A stretch of 53,778 nt of DNA from an uncultured Prevotella sp. Its GTDB lineage: Bacteria; Bacteroidota; Bacteroidia; Bacteroidales; Bacteroidaceae. The DNA is taken from positions 1 through 53,778 of the forward strand of contig CADCEF010000011.1 in assembly GCA_902800365.1 (NCBI GenBank), in the 5' to 3' direction. The notes under the pieces are model-generated. The model saw only the letters and a program-made list of their open reading frames with translations, was not told where the DNA came from and made no database searches. Of the stretch, positions 9,493 to 19,142 are shown piece by piece (position 1 is the stretch's first letter; the number at the start of each line of letters is the position of its first letter). The position numbers and the translations under genes are program-made.

Positions 9493-11337
9493 ATGATAAA
9501 TAGATTATTTATACTTATCAGTATAGTGCTGTTTCTGGCAGGATGCACCGGTGATGATGGCCTGAACGACATCTTGTCAGGTGGCGATAAGACTCCTTTG
9601 GTATTGCAGACCAGTCTGAGTACACAGCATATTGTAACGAGAGCAGCAAATAGTACTTTTGGTACTGGCGATGAACTGCACGTGTATGTAGAACATGTAA
9701 AGAAAATCGATGATAGCGATACCTATGAATCTGTTAAGGCCGATAAAGCTCCATTATTAGTTAGTTTCTCAGATGAAAAACCTCTATCGCTCTATTGGGA
9801 CGATCTTAGTGATTCGAAGTCTGTAGATACTTATTTGCGAACACCTGGTCACGCTCTGCGCACTTTGTACGGATATTGTTACAATGGTGGCACACCTACG
9901 GAAGGTCTTACAGATGACGACACAAAAGCGAAAGGTATTATAAAATGGACGGTTGCTAATAATCAGGCTTCTGCCGAGGCTGTGCAGCATGCCGATTTAC
10001 TTTGGTCTGGTATGCAAGAGCCTGTAACTTACAATCATACCGATCTCACAAAGAATACGCTTTCAGTCCCATTCACTCACGCCATGAGTGAGGTGACGGT
10101 AACGATAAAGGCAGATAAAGGTTATACCGGAGATCCTCTCACTTCAACAGTGCTGACACTTAAAAACATGAAAACAGTAGCAACTGTTAATGCGCCTGCA
10201 GGAACAATAACCAGTGAAACTACTGCTGATATTACCATGTGTGGAGCAGACTATACATCGGGTGGTACTCAACGTACTTATACAGCAATCGTAGCCCCAG
10301 GCACAAAACTGAAAGTGGGCGCGGATTTGTTGAGCATCGTCAATGTTGATGACAATAACTACATGCTGCCTGTTTCGAATGAGATGTTGGGGAATGAGGC
10401 TTGGGCAAAGACTCATACAGTGAAAAACGATGATGGTACTTATATTGAAACTTTGCCAGGCGTAAACTATCATATTGATGTAACAGTTAACAAAGCGGCA
10501 GTAGCTGTAGAGGCTACTCTGAAGGACTGGACTTCAGTAACAGCTACAGGAAATGGTGATATTGCTTTCAATAACGATATCGTTAATTTTACTGTAGATA
10601 ATCCTGGCAATGAATTTGCAGATGGTTCGTCATTCAATCTTTACTGGAAAGAAAGTACAGCTACAGATTATACATTTGCCACTGAGTCGACACTGACTTC
10701 AGGTAAGTGGAGCAATGCTACTGCTATCTATTGGCCCAATGGTACAGATAGTTATTATTTCCGTGCATTGACAGGCAATACAAACGATTTTGATGTTAAG
10801 CAAGGTGAAGACGTGTTATGGGGCACAACTGCTAAGCACTCAACGTATGAGGAAGGAGCAGCTATTAATCCTCGTACAGGTGACGTTCCACTGATTTTTA
10901 AGCATGCCATGGCTAAAATAACTTTCGACTTGACAACTACCGATGGTGCAGATAAAGTAGATCTTGATAGCGCTAAAATCTCTATTAGCAATCTATTTAC
11001 AGATGGAAAAATCAGTATTGCTGATGGTGATATTTCTGGAACAACCTCCACAGTAGCTGCTATTAGCGATCTCACCGAAAACACCGCTGTCATTGTGTTA
11101 CCTCAGGTAATTGATGATCAAGCTATTGTAACAATTACGTTGAAAGATGGAAGTACTAAATATAAGAGTCAGCTCAATACTTGTACTGCTGGAACTACGC
11201 CTATTGCATCTTGGGAGCGTGGCAAGAGTTACACCTACACCATCACGGTGAAGAAGGAGGCAGTACAGTTCCGGGCGCTAGTTCAGGACTGGACAGAAAC
11301 AACAGGTAGCGGTAATGCCAATCTGGATTGGGACTGA
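9493..11337 (+). CDS. Fimbrillin family lipoprotein 5, two-domain
   Basis: This is a 614-residue lipoprotein, third in a row with duplicated fimbrillin domains. The lipobox is LAGC (Cys18) followed by TGDDG, an acidic run of the type that directs Bacteroidetes lipoproteins to the cell surface. VTRA occurs at Arg50. Domain 1 has LYWDDLSD, FTHAMSEVTVTI and LKDWTSVTA. Domain 2 has IYWPNGTDSYYFRAL, FKHAMAKITFDL and VQDWTETTG. It ends 52 bp before the next gene, the widest gap in the operon, and that gap is filled by a degenerate GTGAAAA-type repeat. Its function as a fimbrial subunit rests on family resemblance. Confidence 0.85.
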   Translation: MINRLFILISIVLFLAGCTGDDGLNDILSGGDKTPLVLQTSLSTQHIVTRAANSTFGTGDELHVYVEHVKKIDDSDTYESVKADKAPLLVSFSDEKPLSLYWDDLSDSKSVDTYLRTPGHALRTLYGYCYNGGTPTEGLTDDDTKAKGIIKWTVANNQASAEAVQHADLLWSGMQEPVTYNHTDLTKNTLSVPFTHAMSEVTVTIKADKGYTGDPLTSTVLTLKNMKTVATVNAPAGTITSETTADITMCGADYTSGGTQRTYTAIVAPGTKLKVGADLLSIVNVDDNNYMLPVSNEMLGNEAWAKTHTVKNDDGTYIETLPGVNYHIDVTVNKAAVAVEATLKDWTSVTATGNGDIAFNNDIVNFTVDNPGNEFADGSSFNLYWKESTATDYTFATESTLTSGKWSNATAIYWPNGTDSYYFRALTGNTNDFDVKQGEDVLWGTTAKHSTYEEGAAINPRTGDVPLIFKHAMAKITFDLTTTDGADKVDLDSAKISISNLFTDGKISIADGDISGTTSTVAAISDLTENTAVIVLPQVIDDQAIVTITLKDGSTKYKSQLNTCTAGTTPIASWERGKSYTYTITVKKEAVQFRALVQDWTETTGSGNANLDWD

Positions 11338-11393
11338 GGAAAGGTGAAAAAGTGAAAAGGTGAAAAGTAAGAAGTAAAAAGGTAAGAAAGTGA
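11338..11393 (+). repeat. Purine-rich degenerate tandem repeat between fimbrillin genes
   Basis: The spacer consists almost entirely of variations of GGTGAAAA, AGTGAAAA and AAGTAAGAAGT on one strand. It runs straight into the GTG start of the next gene. Short imperfect repeats like this can change length by slippage or serve as recombination sites. I see no promoter in it. Confidence 0.6.
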
Positions 11394-12520
11394 AGATATA
11401 TAATAAACTCTGTATCTCTGTATCTCTGTGTTTAGGGATGATGATGGGAGCATGCACATCGGATGATTGCGTGGGGGAGAAGCAGCCGAAAGGTCTGATG
11501 CCAGTGCTGTTCTCAGCAGGCAATATGGAGGCCGTCATCACCCGCTCTGCCTCGGCATCGTATATGCCAGAGGACAGCCGCTTCGTCTGCTCGATGTTCT
11601 TCCATGCCGGAAAAGACGATACGAATGACACACCATTCTACCCAGCCGATGGTGCTCCAACCCCCGAGGTGAACATGACAAACGCCTGGTTGAAAATCAA
11701 CAACGCATTAGGCAATGCTGTTTATCGCCAGAGCACTTTTGCCGATCCTGCTGAACAAGATGTTAATGGTTTCGACAAGGCTGCCAACTGTTTCTACTGG
11801 CAGAACCGTCTGGACCATGTGTTTCTGGCTGTGGCAGATAACAACCATCTGGAGACGTGTCCTACCATCGAAGAAAACAAGTTGACTTGCGACTTGACTC
11901 GAACAGGCGAAATCGACGATATGGCACAGCAGCCCGATCCAATCGTGGCTCACGTCAAGATGAGTCCTGCCGGTGCCACCCCCGAGGCAAACCGTGTAAA
12001 ACTGTTCTTCAAGCATCAGCTCGCTCAGGTTCAGGTTAACATCAAAGGCTCTGGCGATGCCTCTGCTACTATAGATGAGGCACAGATTGATAGTGTTGAG
12101 TTGCTAGGTGTGGCTACAACAGCTTTTGTGCCTTATTATATTCATTCTGATGGTACCATGCCGAAGGTAACTTTCGAATCACCAGAGAGCGTAGAAACAC
12201 CATTCGTTATGTTTGCAAGTAATGATACACCTTCTGGCTACCTCAAGTCGTTTGAGTGTATTGCTTTTGGACAGTTGGAGGGTATTCGTATTACATGGCG
12301 AGAGAGTAGTGAGCCAAACTCTATCAGCCACAAAGCCGTATTCAAAAAACTGGATGACAGTCATAAGAATTTGGCAGGTGGTACTAGATACATTTATAAT
12401 ATAGAGTTACGCCGTGGTGTGATAGCTCAGATAAATACAACCATTACGCCTTGGGAAATGGATACAGACAGCAATAAGGATAATTACAAAGTTAATGGTA
12501 CTATCGTTGTGACACCATAA
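11390..12520 (+). CDS. Fimbrillin family lipoprotein 6 (GTG start)
   Basis: This is a 376-residue single-domain fimbrillin-like lipoprotein. It appears to start at GTG (11390): its first 14 codons (MKIYNKLCISVSLC) closely match the ATG-started fimbrillin at 19143 (MKIYKKLTISVSLC), at both protein and DNA level, which fixes the start. The lipobox is MGAC (Cys22) followed by TSDD. ITRS occurs at Arg52. Family strands are CFYWQNRLDHVF, FKHQLAQVQVNI, TRYIYNIEL and ITPWEMDTD. The gene sits directly behind a purine-rich repeat that also supplies its ribosome entry region. It is probably a pilus subunit. The shared leader with 19143 suggests exchange or duplication within the cluster. Confidence 0.82.
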   Translation: MKIYNKLCISVSLCLGMMMGACTSDDCVGEKQPKGLMPVLFSAGNMEAVITRSASASYMPEDSRFVCSMFFHAGKDDTNDTPFYPADGAPTPEVNMTNAWLKINNALGNAVYRQSTFADPAEQDVNGFDKAANCFYWQNRLDHVFLAVADNNHLETCPTIEENKLTCDLTRTGEIDDMAQQPDPIVAHVKMSPAGATPEANRVKLFFKHQLAQVQVNIKGSGDASATIDEAQIDSVELLGVATTAFVPYYIHSDGTMPKVTFESPESVETPFVMFASNDTPSGYLKSFECIAFGQLEGIRITWRESSEPNSISHKAVFKKLDDSHKNLAGGTRYIYNIELRRGVIAQINTTITPWEMDTDSNKDNYKVNGTIVVTP

Positions 12521-12535
12521 TAAAGGATTTAGACA

Positions 12536-15139
12536 ATGAACAAGAACTTTCTATACAATATTTCGCAGTTGCTCCTGCTGGTCGGTTTTACACTGGGACT
12601 GTCGAGTTGTCGTGAGACTTTTGAACAGCTCTTTGCCGACGACGAGATTGCTGCTGGTGACGAGGTAATGTTTACCTCAGCACTACGTAGTAGGGCTGTA
12701 ACACGAACTATTACTGATGGATACGTAGATTATCAACCTGTTAGTGAAGCATACGAGTTCGACATTAAGATGTGCAAGGAAGGTGAAAACCAAGAAGGCG
12801 AAGTTGCAACAGGCAAGTATAAAGTAGAAAAAGCAGGAACGATAGTTACTCTAAAAGCTACCGAGCCACTATATTGGCCAAGTAATACTATTGCCTATGG
12901 TTTTAAGGCAACAGCAGGCAGCATTGATTTGGAAACAAATCAGAGTGATAAAACTAAATGGCTTGCACAAGACAGGCTAGAGGGTGCCTCGCCTGGTTAC
13001 TTTTCTGCAAAAGATTGGAAGAATGAAATACAGAAATCTAGTTTGAAGAGTGATGAGGAAGATTATAAGAAAATTCCTCTTTACCTGCAGCATAAACGTG
13101 CGCTGATCACTATCAAACTGAAAGCTGGAGAGGGCGTAAGTAGCGAAGCGCTTAATTATAAACTGGCTGAAACAAACTTGAATGCTTGCATCTACTCGTA
13201 TCAGAAGAAAAACGAAACGGAGTTCGAGGCTAAAAAAATAACCCCTCTGCTCCGTGGCGAGAAACTGGAAGATCAGAAAGATACTACAGCCGTTTATGAA
13301 GCTATTGTTGAGCCTCATGACTATTCTGTTAATGACGGACAGACTGACACGATAGCTAAAATTAGTCTTTCTGGACAGAACTATTCGTTCTATGCTAATA
13401 ATGATAATGATAAAGCAAATACTAGCTACAATCTTACTGCAGGTATGCATCTCATCATCACCATCACTCTGAGTCGTTATAGCAGAAAAGCATTGATGTC
13501 GGCCTATATAGAGGACTGGACGGAAGATGTTACTACAACTATCTGCGACGATTATGGTAATGCGGGTGTGCTTACTGAGATAAAAAAGGCTGAAGACTTG
13601 AAGAATTTCTTAGATAAAGAGAACAAACCTGGTAATGTGGCTTTGATATATAATGATATCGAGCTTGAGGAAGACTTGTCGACATATAGCCTTCAAGGCT
13701 CTTTGAACCTTGGAGGACATAAGATTACTAGCAAATTTCGTCTCTTTAAAGATATCACTAGCACGGGCAGTTTGGTGAATGGTACTGTTGAGATATATAA
13801 TGCCGTCGACGCTGCTATTGCCTATACTAATGATGGCGTTATTGAGGATGTACTAATTGCACCAAAGAAAGATAATACTGCTAAAGCCACTGTGGCTGGT
13901 GCGGTGGTTACTAATACTGGTATTATTTCAAAATGCCATTCTTTTCTTTTTGTTGAAGGTGATGCCGCTTGTGCAGGTGGCATAGCTGCAAACTGCTCCA
14001 TCCCGAATGGTAAGACCAAAGATAAGGTTATTATAGACGGGTGTACGGTCTCTAATCGTGTCGGCAGCAACAATGCAAGTGCTATTGTTGGTGGAATCGT
14101 AGGACAAGCTGAGGGTATTATTACCAATAATACTTTTGAATATGGTATCACCCTGAGTCAGAATAAAGACACTCACAAGAATATTGTGGGTAGTGTTAAT
14201 AGTGAGAAAGCTTTTATCAGTGGTAATGCTTGGCCTACAAAAGATGAGAACTCTGGTATAAAGAATTACGCCGCAAAGAGGTACTCTGGCATTATAGATT
14301 GTGTGGCAGATTTTGCAAAAGCAGTAGCAGTTGCTGATAGTACTTATCTCTTAGTAAAGGATATAAAGGTTGAGAATACTATTGGCGATGTGGAGTATAA
14401 ACTGGAAGGCAATAATAAACAGATAACTACTAGTCAGATGATATTTGGCAAAATCACTGGTAGTGTGAGCAACCTGACGGTCTATGTGGATCAACCGCTG
14501 GTTTCTACGTCTACAGATACTGATACAGATGTGATGGCTCCCTTGGCGAAAGAGGTTACTGGTGGTACGGTTCATGGTGTAACGGTTACAATGGCCCAGA
14601 ATACTTATATCCAAGCAGCAAACCCTGCAGGATTGGTGGTATGGGCTACTGATGGTGCCATAATCAGTAATTGCGAAGTGACTGCTGATATCAAAGCAGT
14701 ATTGAAAAATCCAGAAGCAAAAGACTATAAGTATGCAGGAGGCATTGTATCTACGGCTTCCAAAGCAACTATTTCTCAATGTGTGTTCCACTCTGATAGT
14801 AAACTTGCTACTGAAATGGCTGGTACAGTAACGGCAATGTATTATGGAGGTATTGTGGGAGGTGTAGATAGAAATGCAGAGTCATCTAATAAACTAACAA
14901 TCACCGATTGTACTAACTACTGTAGTAGTTATATTGGCGAAACTGAAGATGATTATCATGGTGGTATCATTGGTTATGCTATATTCTCTGGCGGTTCAAG
15001 TGCTACAGAAAACTGCCAGGGAAACTGGTGGCCTGATAATAAGAAGGGGACGGTTAGTAAGGGTGCTGCTGTTTACTCTGGTTCGATAGATACTGTTGTT
15101 GGTAAGCGTAATGCTGCACCTCCTGCAGAAAAGAAATAA
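12536..15139 (+). CDS. Fimbrillin lipoprotein 7 with C-terminal beta-helix/GLUG-like repeats
   Basis: At 867 residues this is the largest protein of the cluster. The lipobox is LSSC (Cys25), followed by RETFEQ instead of an acidic run; VTRT occurs at Arg57. An N-terminal fimbrillin-like domain (to about residue 335) has LYWPSNT, LQHKRALITIKL and IEDWTEDV. The remaining ~500 residues form a repeat region with about eight GLUG-like units, for example AGAVVTNTGIISKC, VGGIVGQAEGIITNNTF, AGLVVWATDGAIISNCEV, AGGIVSTASKATISQC and HGGIIGYAIFSGGSS. This is the pattern of a right-handed beta-helix adhesin. Such a fusion is what one expects of a pilus-tip or surface adhesin; that role is inferred. No catalytic motif is visible. 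Confidence 0.82.
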   Translation: MNKNFLYNISQLLLLVGFTLGLSSCRETFEQLFADDEIAAGDEVMFTSALRSRAVTRTITDGYVDYQPVSEAYEFDIKMCKEGENQEGEVATGKYKVEKAGTIVTLKATEPLYWPSNTIAYGFKATAGSIDLETNQSDKTKWLAQDRLEGASPGYFSAKDWKNEIQKSSLKSDEEDYKKIPLYLQHKRALITIKLKAGEGVSSEALNYKLAETNLNACIYSYQKKNETEFEAKKITPLLRGEKLEDQKDTTAVYEAIVEPHDYSVNDGQTDTIAKISLSGQNYSFYANNDNDKANTSYNLTAGMHLIITITLSRYSRKALMSAYIEDWTEDVTTTICDDYGNAGVLTEIKKAEDLKNFLDKENKPGNVALIYNDIELEEDLSTYSLQGSLNLGGHKITSKFRLFKDITSTGSLVNGTVEIYNAVDAAIAYTNDGVIEDVLIAPKKDNTAKATVAGAVVTNTGIISKCHSFLFVEGDAACAGGIAANCSIPNGKTKDKVIIDGCTVSNRVGSNNASAIVGGIVGQAEGIITNNTFEYGITLSQNKDTHKNIVGSVNSEKAFISGNAWPTKDENSGIKNYAAKRYSGIIDCVADFAKAVAVADSTYLLVKDIKVENTIGDVEYKLEGNNKQITTSQMIFGKITGSVSNLTVYVDQPLVSTSTDTDTDVMAPLAKEVTGGTVHGVTVTMAQNTYIQAANPAGLVVWATDGAIISNCEVTADIKAVLKNPEAKDYKYAGGIVSTASKATISQCVFHSDSKLATEMAGTVTAMYYGGIVGGVDRNAESSNKLTITDCTNYCSSYIGETEDDYHGGIIGYAIFSGGSSATENCQGNWWPDNKKGTVSKGAAVYSGSIDTVVGKRNAAPPAEKK

Positions 15140-15145
15140 TATAAG

Positions 15146-16756
15146 ATGAAACAAAAAATGGATAGATACATAGCCTTGGTCCTAGGCTGTATGTTTTTAG
15201 TGGCATGCAGTAGTCATGATGATGGGCTGACAGCGACTCCCGATGATGCTGAAAACATCATCCATGTGAGTGGTGTGAGTACGCCAATTATGCTAACTAA
15301 CAGCGCGGTTACTCGTGCCGATGAGCAGGCTAAAACTAAGGAAGTGCCAGAGTGGTTAAAGAAAGGATTGGAAGTTGGCTTAAAGCTTACTTATTTTAAG
15401 GGTGATAAAAAACAAAATGCTAATTTGAAATTTGAGTCAGATGCTTACACCCTTAAGGATGATGATGGACACTACTGCAAGTGGTTGGATAATGGGCTTC
15501 ATACTTTCCTGGGTATTTATATGCCGGAGAGTCTAAAAGTGAGCAAAACTCATAGCTATAATGACTTGGACTATTATACGGCTATACCTCCTTCAACCGA
15601 GATTAAAGCCACGCTCGATGGCATCACCATCCCATTACAGCATCGATTGGCTCGTGTAGTGGCTTATGTGTTGATAGATAAGAGCTTGGGTAGCAGCGTG
15701 ACCCTCAAGGGATATAATAAGGATAATGCAGCAGATACGAAGTTGCGTTTCTGCAATGTTCAGGTGTTGGATTATGTAGATGCTAATGGCCAGCCCGTTT
15801 GGAAAGAAGAGCCCAAAGCCATTCCGCACTATCTGGACGAAGTAGATGAAGTAGTAGTGTATCAAGAGAATGCTACTGGTAAATTGATATTCCCCACAGA
15901 TACAACAGCTTGGAAGAAAGCTAATCAGAGTCAAAGCGGTTATACTGCCACAAAATACAATCACGTGCCTTATTACGATATTATTGTCCGTCCTACTTAT
16001 ACAGAGGTTATTGGCAAACCTTTGGTAAACGTGATGTATGATGAGGCTAATGACAATAAGACTGATACTCTTAAAAATCAGATAAAATTTGATCTCACGC
16101 TGAGCAACGACCTGGAGTATGAGAAGGATTTCGTATTCGACCTTAATGCCAATGATGAAACTGTAGTTTATTTGCGAGTAAGTCCAGAACGTATCGATTA
16201 TAATAGTACGGGTGCACGCTTGTGGCATTCTGAAGCATATCATGATGACTATTATGGTGTGAACCATGAAGGCTATGCACTCTCACAGGCCGGCAGCAGC
16301 TGGCAGCGTGCCTATACCAATGATACTGTTAATTATAAGGTAACCGATGGGCATGCGTATGATGATGTTGATGCAGAAACCGTAAAGGCTCAGTACGTAA
16401 GCACAGAGCAGTTTATTAAATTGCTGAAGCAGGCCAAAGTTGGTGGATCTTGCGATCATAAATATTTTATCCTGCATAATGATATTGAGATAGATTTAGC
16501 AGATTTTCCTGACGATATCGTGTTTACTGGACATCTTGATGCGTTAGACCATCAAATAACAGTCAAACCAACGGGAGAGCGTGACTGGCTTTTTGCTGGT
16601 ATTGGTGAAGGTCGGTCGTCTGAGGTGCTGAATATCAAAATAGCAGGTGGTAAATTGTTTAAGACTGATGCTGCACTAAATGGGCACATTAGTAACTGCT
16701 GGAACGGCAACACCCGTATACAAGATGTAATCCCTGCACTAAAAGAATATAAATGA
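15146..16756 (+). CDS. Fimbrillin-like lipoprotein 8 with short beta-helix tail
   Basis: This is a 536-residue lipoprotein with lipobox LVAC (Cys21, SSHDD follows) and VTRA at Arg57. The fimbrillin features are weaker than in the first half of the cluster but recognisable (LQHRLARVVAYVLI, LGIYMPESL). The last ~120 residues (FIKLLKQAKVGG, then NDIEIDLADFPDDIVFTGHL, LDHQITVK, WLFAGIGEG, SEVLNIKIAGGKLF, GHISNCW) resemble the start of a beta-helix of the kind seen in the flanking genes, but only about two coils are present. It could therefore be a shortened version of the adhesin-type architecture. An alternative start is the ATG four codons downstream. The stop overlaps the next start (ATGA). 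Confidence 0.75.
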   Translation: MKQKMDRYIALVLGCMFLVACSSHDDGLTATPDDAENIIHVSGVSTPIMLTNSAVTRADEQAKTKEVPEWLKKGLEVGLKLTYFKGDKKQNANLKFESDAYTLKDDDGHYCKWLDNGLHTFLGIYMPESLKVSKTHSYNDLDYYTAIPPSTEIKATLDGITIPLQHRLARVVAYVLIDKSLGSSVTLKGYNKDNAADTKLRFCNVQVLDYVDANGQPVWKEEPKAIPHYLDEVDEVVVYQENATGKLIFPTDTTAWKKANQSQSGYTATKYNHVPYYDIIVRPTYTEVIGKPLVNVMYDEANDNKTDTLKNQIKFDLTLSNDLEYEKDFVFDLNANDETVVYLRVSPERIDYNSTGARLWHSEAYHDDYYGVNHEGYALSQAGSSWQRAYTNDTVNYKVTDGHAYDDVDAETVKAQYVSTEQFIKLLKQAKVGGSCDHKYFILHNDIEIDLADFPDDIVFTGHLDALDHQITVKPTGERDWLFAGIGEGRSSEVLNIKIAGGKLFKTDAALNGHISNCWNGNTRIQDVIPALKEYK

Positions 16757-19140
16757 TGATGAAGATAAGAAAAAAGATATATTGGATAGCGGCTCTGGTG
16801 CTGACTGCTTGTACGGCTGACGATACCGACATGATGCTGTCGCCTGCGCAGCAAGAGCTAATAGGGCAGGGGGTGAACTTTAGCGCCTCGATAGCAGCGC
16901 CCTTTATAACCCGTTCTACAAACCAGCATAATGGTGATTTTAACGAGGGTGACCAGATGCGCATCTTCCGCCAGTATGCTGATGAGAACGACAAAACAGG
17001 TACAGTGTTTAAGGAGAAGGAAGAGATATATCGCACTTATTATTATAAGTCGGAAAATGCTCCAGGTACCTCTGTATCGCTCAACTCTGATTGGGTGCCG
17101 ATGAAAAACAAACTGAAATCTGATTTTGATGATAAAGGTAATAAGGTTGTTGCAAAACAGACCGATGCCGATTCTCTGACTTGGGAAAACGGTAAAACGG
17201 TTCGTTTTCGTGCCTGGAGCCGAAGCAATCTGGCAGGGCGATTGAGTGATGGCAAAAAGGCGAGTTATTACCCTGACTATACGGTATCTGATTGGGTAAC
17301 AGTATCAGGCCCCACACAGAACATTCCCCTCACCATGCGCCATATAGCTTGTCGAATAGGTCTTGTTGCAAAAAATGGTAATGAGTTGGCTAGTGCCAGA
17401 ATATGCTTAGATGTTGCCGATTATAATGGTGATCAAGAAGCTGCTGCTAAAGTACTGGCAGCCTATAAGAAGATGTGTATGCCAGCAGGGGTGGACGACG
17501 AAACGTTTTTGTTGACAGCAATGGACACAACGCTTTATAATGACACTACTGACTTCACAAATTTCGAGAAGTATACAGAACAGAATGGTATCGTTAAAAT
17601 GGGTACGAAAGACTCTACATATATTGCAGATAAAGTTCAGCATCCGGAGTTTAACCCTAATGATGGTCGTTTGTATTTCATGACTATCCCTGTCGATATG
17701 AGTAGTGAGAATGCTGGTGCCGCACTTTCGTTGCCTCTCTGTACCCGCTTTAAGGTAAAGCTTGTGGGTGAGACGATAGAGCATACTTTTGAGTTGAAAG
17801 ATGTAATGCAAACTGATCTGGTACTAAGAGCAGGCTATAGTTACACCTTTAGTGTGGGTTATCAGTATGACAAATTCTCTATCACCCCTTCTGATAACTT
17901 CGCATGGGATGATAGTCCTACTACAATCGATGGGCAGTCTGCTGTAGAATCTAATGCCAAAGATACCCTGGCTCTCGACTGGTTCTTTAATACTTATGTT
18001 GATGCAGTAGGAGCATCGCTAAAAAATTACAGTGTAGACTTTAATCCTGTATTCACCATTAATACTGCCCAAGAGTTTATGACCTTTATCAAACTTGTTA
18101 ATGGAGTGGCTGCTCAGAAAACAGATAAACTTACACGAGGTGAATTAGCTGGTGAAGATAGCATACACGTAAGAACCTATAAGTGGATAGCTGGTACTGA
18201 TACGTTGACACGCGATGAGGCTGAAGCCCTAGGCTATCTTTTTTATCCGAAGTTTTTCCCTAGCGTGTCGTCCAATGTGGCTTATGCCGAGGAGACACAG
18301 ATTACAGGAGGATTAGACTTTAGCTCACTACAGGTAAAACTTGGAGGTGATATTGATCTTACTGATATCGAACTTCCAAGTATCGGTGTTGATGTTGATC
18401 ACCTGTTTAAAGGTTATTTCAACGGATGTGGGCACACGTTGCGCAATCTGAATATGAAGAGTGGTTGCCTCTTTGGTAATGTTCAGGATGCCGTCATCAC
18501 TAATCTAAAGATAGAAAGCACGCATCCCGTTTGCTTGGTAGGTTCTGCTTCTTCAAGTAGTTCTACAAGGTGGAGTGCATATATTGCAGGTGTTTCTATG
18601 CTCTGTCCGAGTAGTGAAAACTCTATAGCGGCTAGTCTCAAAGGTACTAGCTGGGTGGCTGGTTGTATCCATGTGGGGAAGGCTGGCGGCGCATTAGTGG
18701 GAAATGCAACTAACCTCAATATGACAGGATGTATACAGGCAGCCGATGGAATTGCGCCAAAACAAGGAGCTTTACTGGGTACAGGTACTATTAATAAAAC
18801 CACATTTAAGTATAATTACTACGATGTGGAAAAATCGCCAGATATTTATGCTGTGACTGGTATTAAAGACAACTACAAATATGACCAATACATACGTGGT
18901 ACCAAATCGCATGTATTGAAAGCTGTTAATGACTATATGTTTGGCGCAAATGTGAATATAGACGAACTAAAGAATGAGGGCATGAAATCTGAAATATATG
19001 GTTTTGCTCCATGGACGGCAATGAACAAGGGCATTGAGGCTTATAACGCTACTAACGTAGGTAAAGACTATCCATGCATCATGAGGTTCTCTACAACAAG
19101 TAGCTATGCCAATCGTTATCCTGTATTGATAAAACAATAG
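16753..19140 (+). CDS. Fimbrillin-like lipoprotein 9 with C-terminal beta-helix
   Basis: This is a 795-residue lipoprotein. The lipobox is LTAC (Cys20) followed by TADDTD, and ITRS occurs at Arg54. The N-terminal half is fimbrillin-like (MRHIACRIGLVA, an RAGYSYTFSVGYQY strand before FAWDD). The C-terminal ~340 residues resemble a beta-helix: INTAQEFMTFIKLVNGVA, VKLGGDIDLTD, FKGYFNGCGHTLRNLN, CLFGNVQDAVITNLKI, GALVGNATNLNMTGC, QGALLGTGTINKTTFKYNYY. The layout matches the 12536 and 20186 products. Three consecutive ATG codons allow a start at 16753, 16756 or 16759; the first overlaps the upstream stop. It is a likely tip-type adhesin by architecture, and its ligand is unknown. Confidence 0.8.
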   Translation: MMMKIRKKIYWIAALVLTACTADDTDMMLSPAQQELIGQGVNFSASIAAPFITRSTNQHNGDFNEGDQMRIFRQYADENDKTGTVFKEKEEIYRTYYYKSENAPGTSVSLNSDWVPMKNKLKSDFDDKGNKVVAKQTDADSLTWENGKTVRFRAWSRSNLAGRLSDGKKASYYPDYTVSDWVTVSGPTQNIPLTMRHIACRIGLVAKNGNELASARICLDVADYNGDQEAAAKVLAAYKKMCMPAGVDDETFLLTAMDTTLYNDTTDFTNFEKYTEQNGIVKMGTKDSTYIADKVQHPEFNPNDGRLYFMTIPVDMSSENAGAALSLPLCTRFKVKLVGETIEHTFELKDVMQTDLVLRAGYSYTFSVGYQYDKFSITPSDNFAWDDSPTTIDGQSAVESNAKDTLALDWFFNTYVDAVGASLKNYSVDFNPVFTINTAQEFMTFIKLVNGVAAQKTDKLTRGELAGEDSIHVRTYKWIAGTDTLTRDEAEALGYLFYPKFFPSVSSNVAYAEETQITGGLDFSSLQVKLGGDIDLTDIELPSIGVDVDHLFKGYFNGCGHTLRNLNMKSGCLFGNVQDAVITNLKIESTHPVCLVGSASSSSSTRWSAYIAGVSMLCPSSENSIAASLKGTSWVAGCIHVGKAGGALVGNATNLNMTGCIQAADGIAPKQGALLGTGTINKTTFKYNYYDVEKSPDIYAVTGIKDNYKYDQYIRGTKSHVLKAVNDYMFGANVNIDELKNEGMKSEIYGFAPWTAMNKGIEAYNATNVGKDYPCIMRFSTTSSYANRYPVLIKQ

Positions 19141-19142
19141 AT

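Noticed and set aside
12536-15139. Peptidase or autotransporter call for the repeat region of fimbrillin 7
   Set aside because: GLUG-like repeats occur in some IgA-peptidase-type proteins, but no zinc motif and no translocator barrel is visible here.
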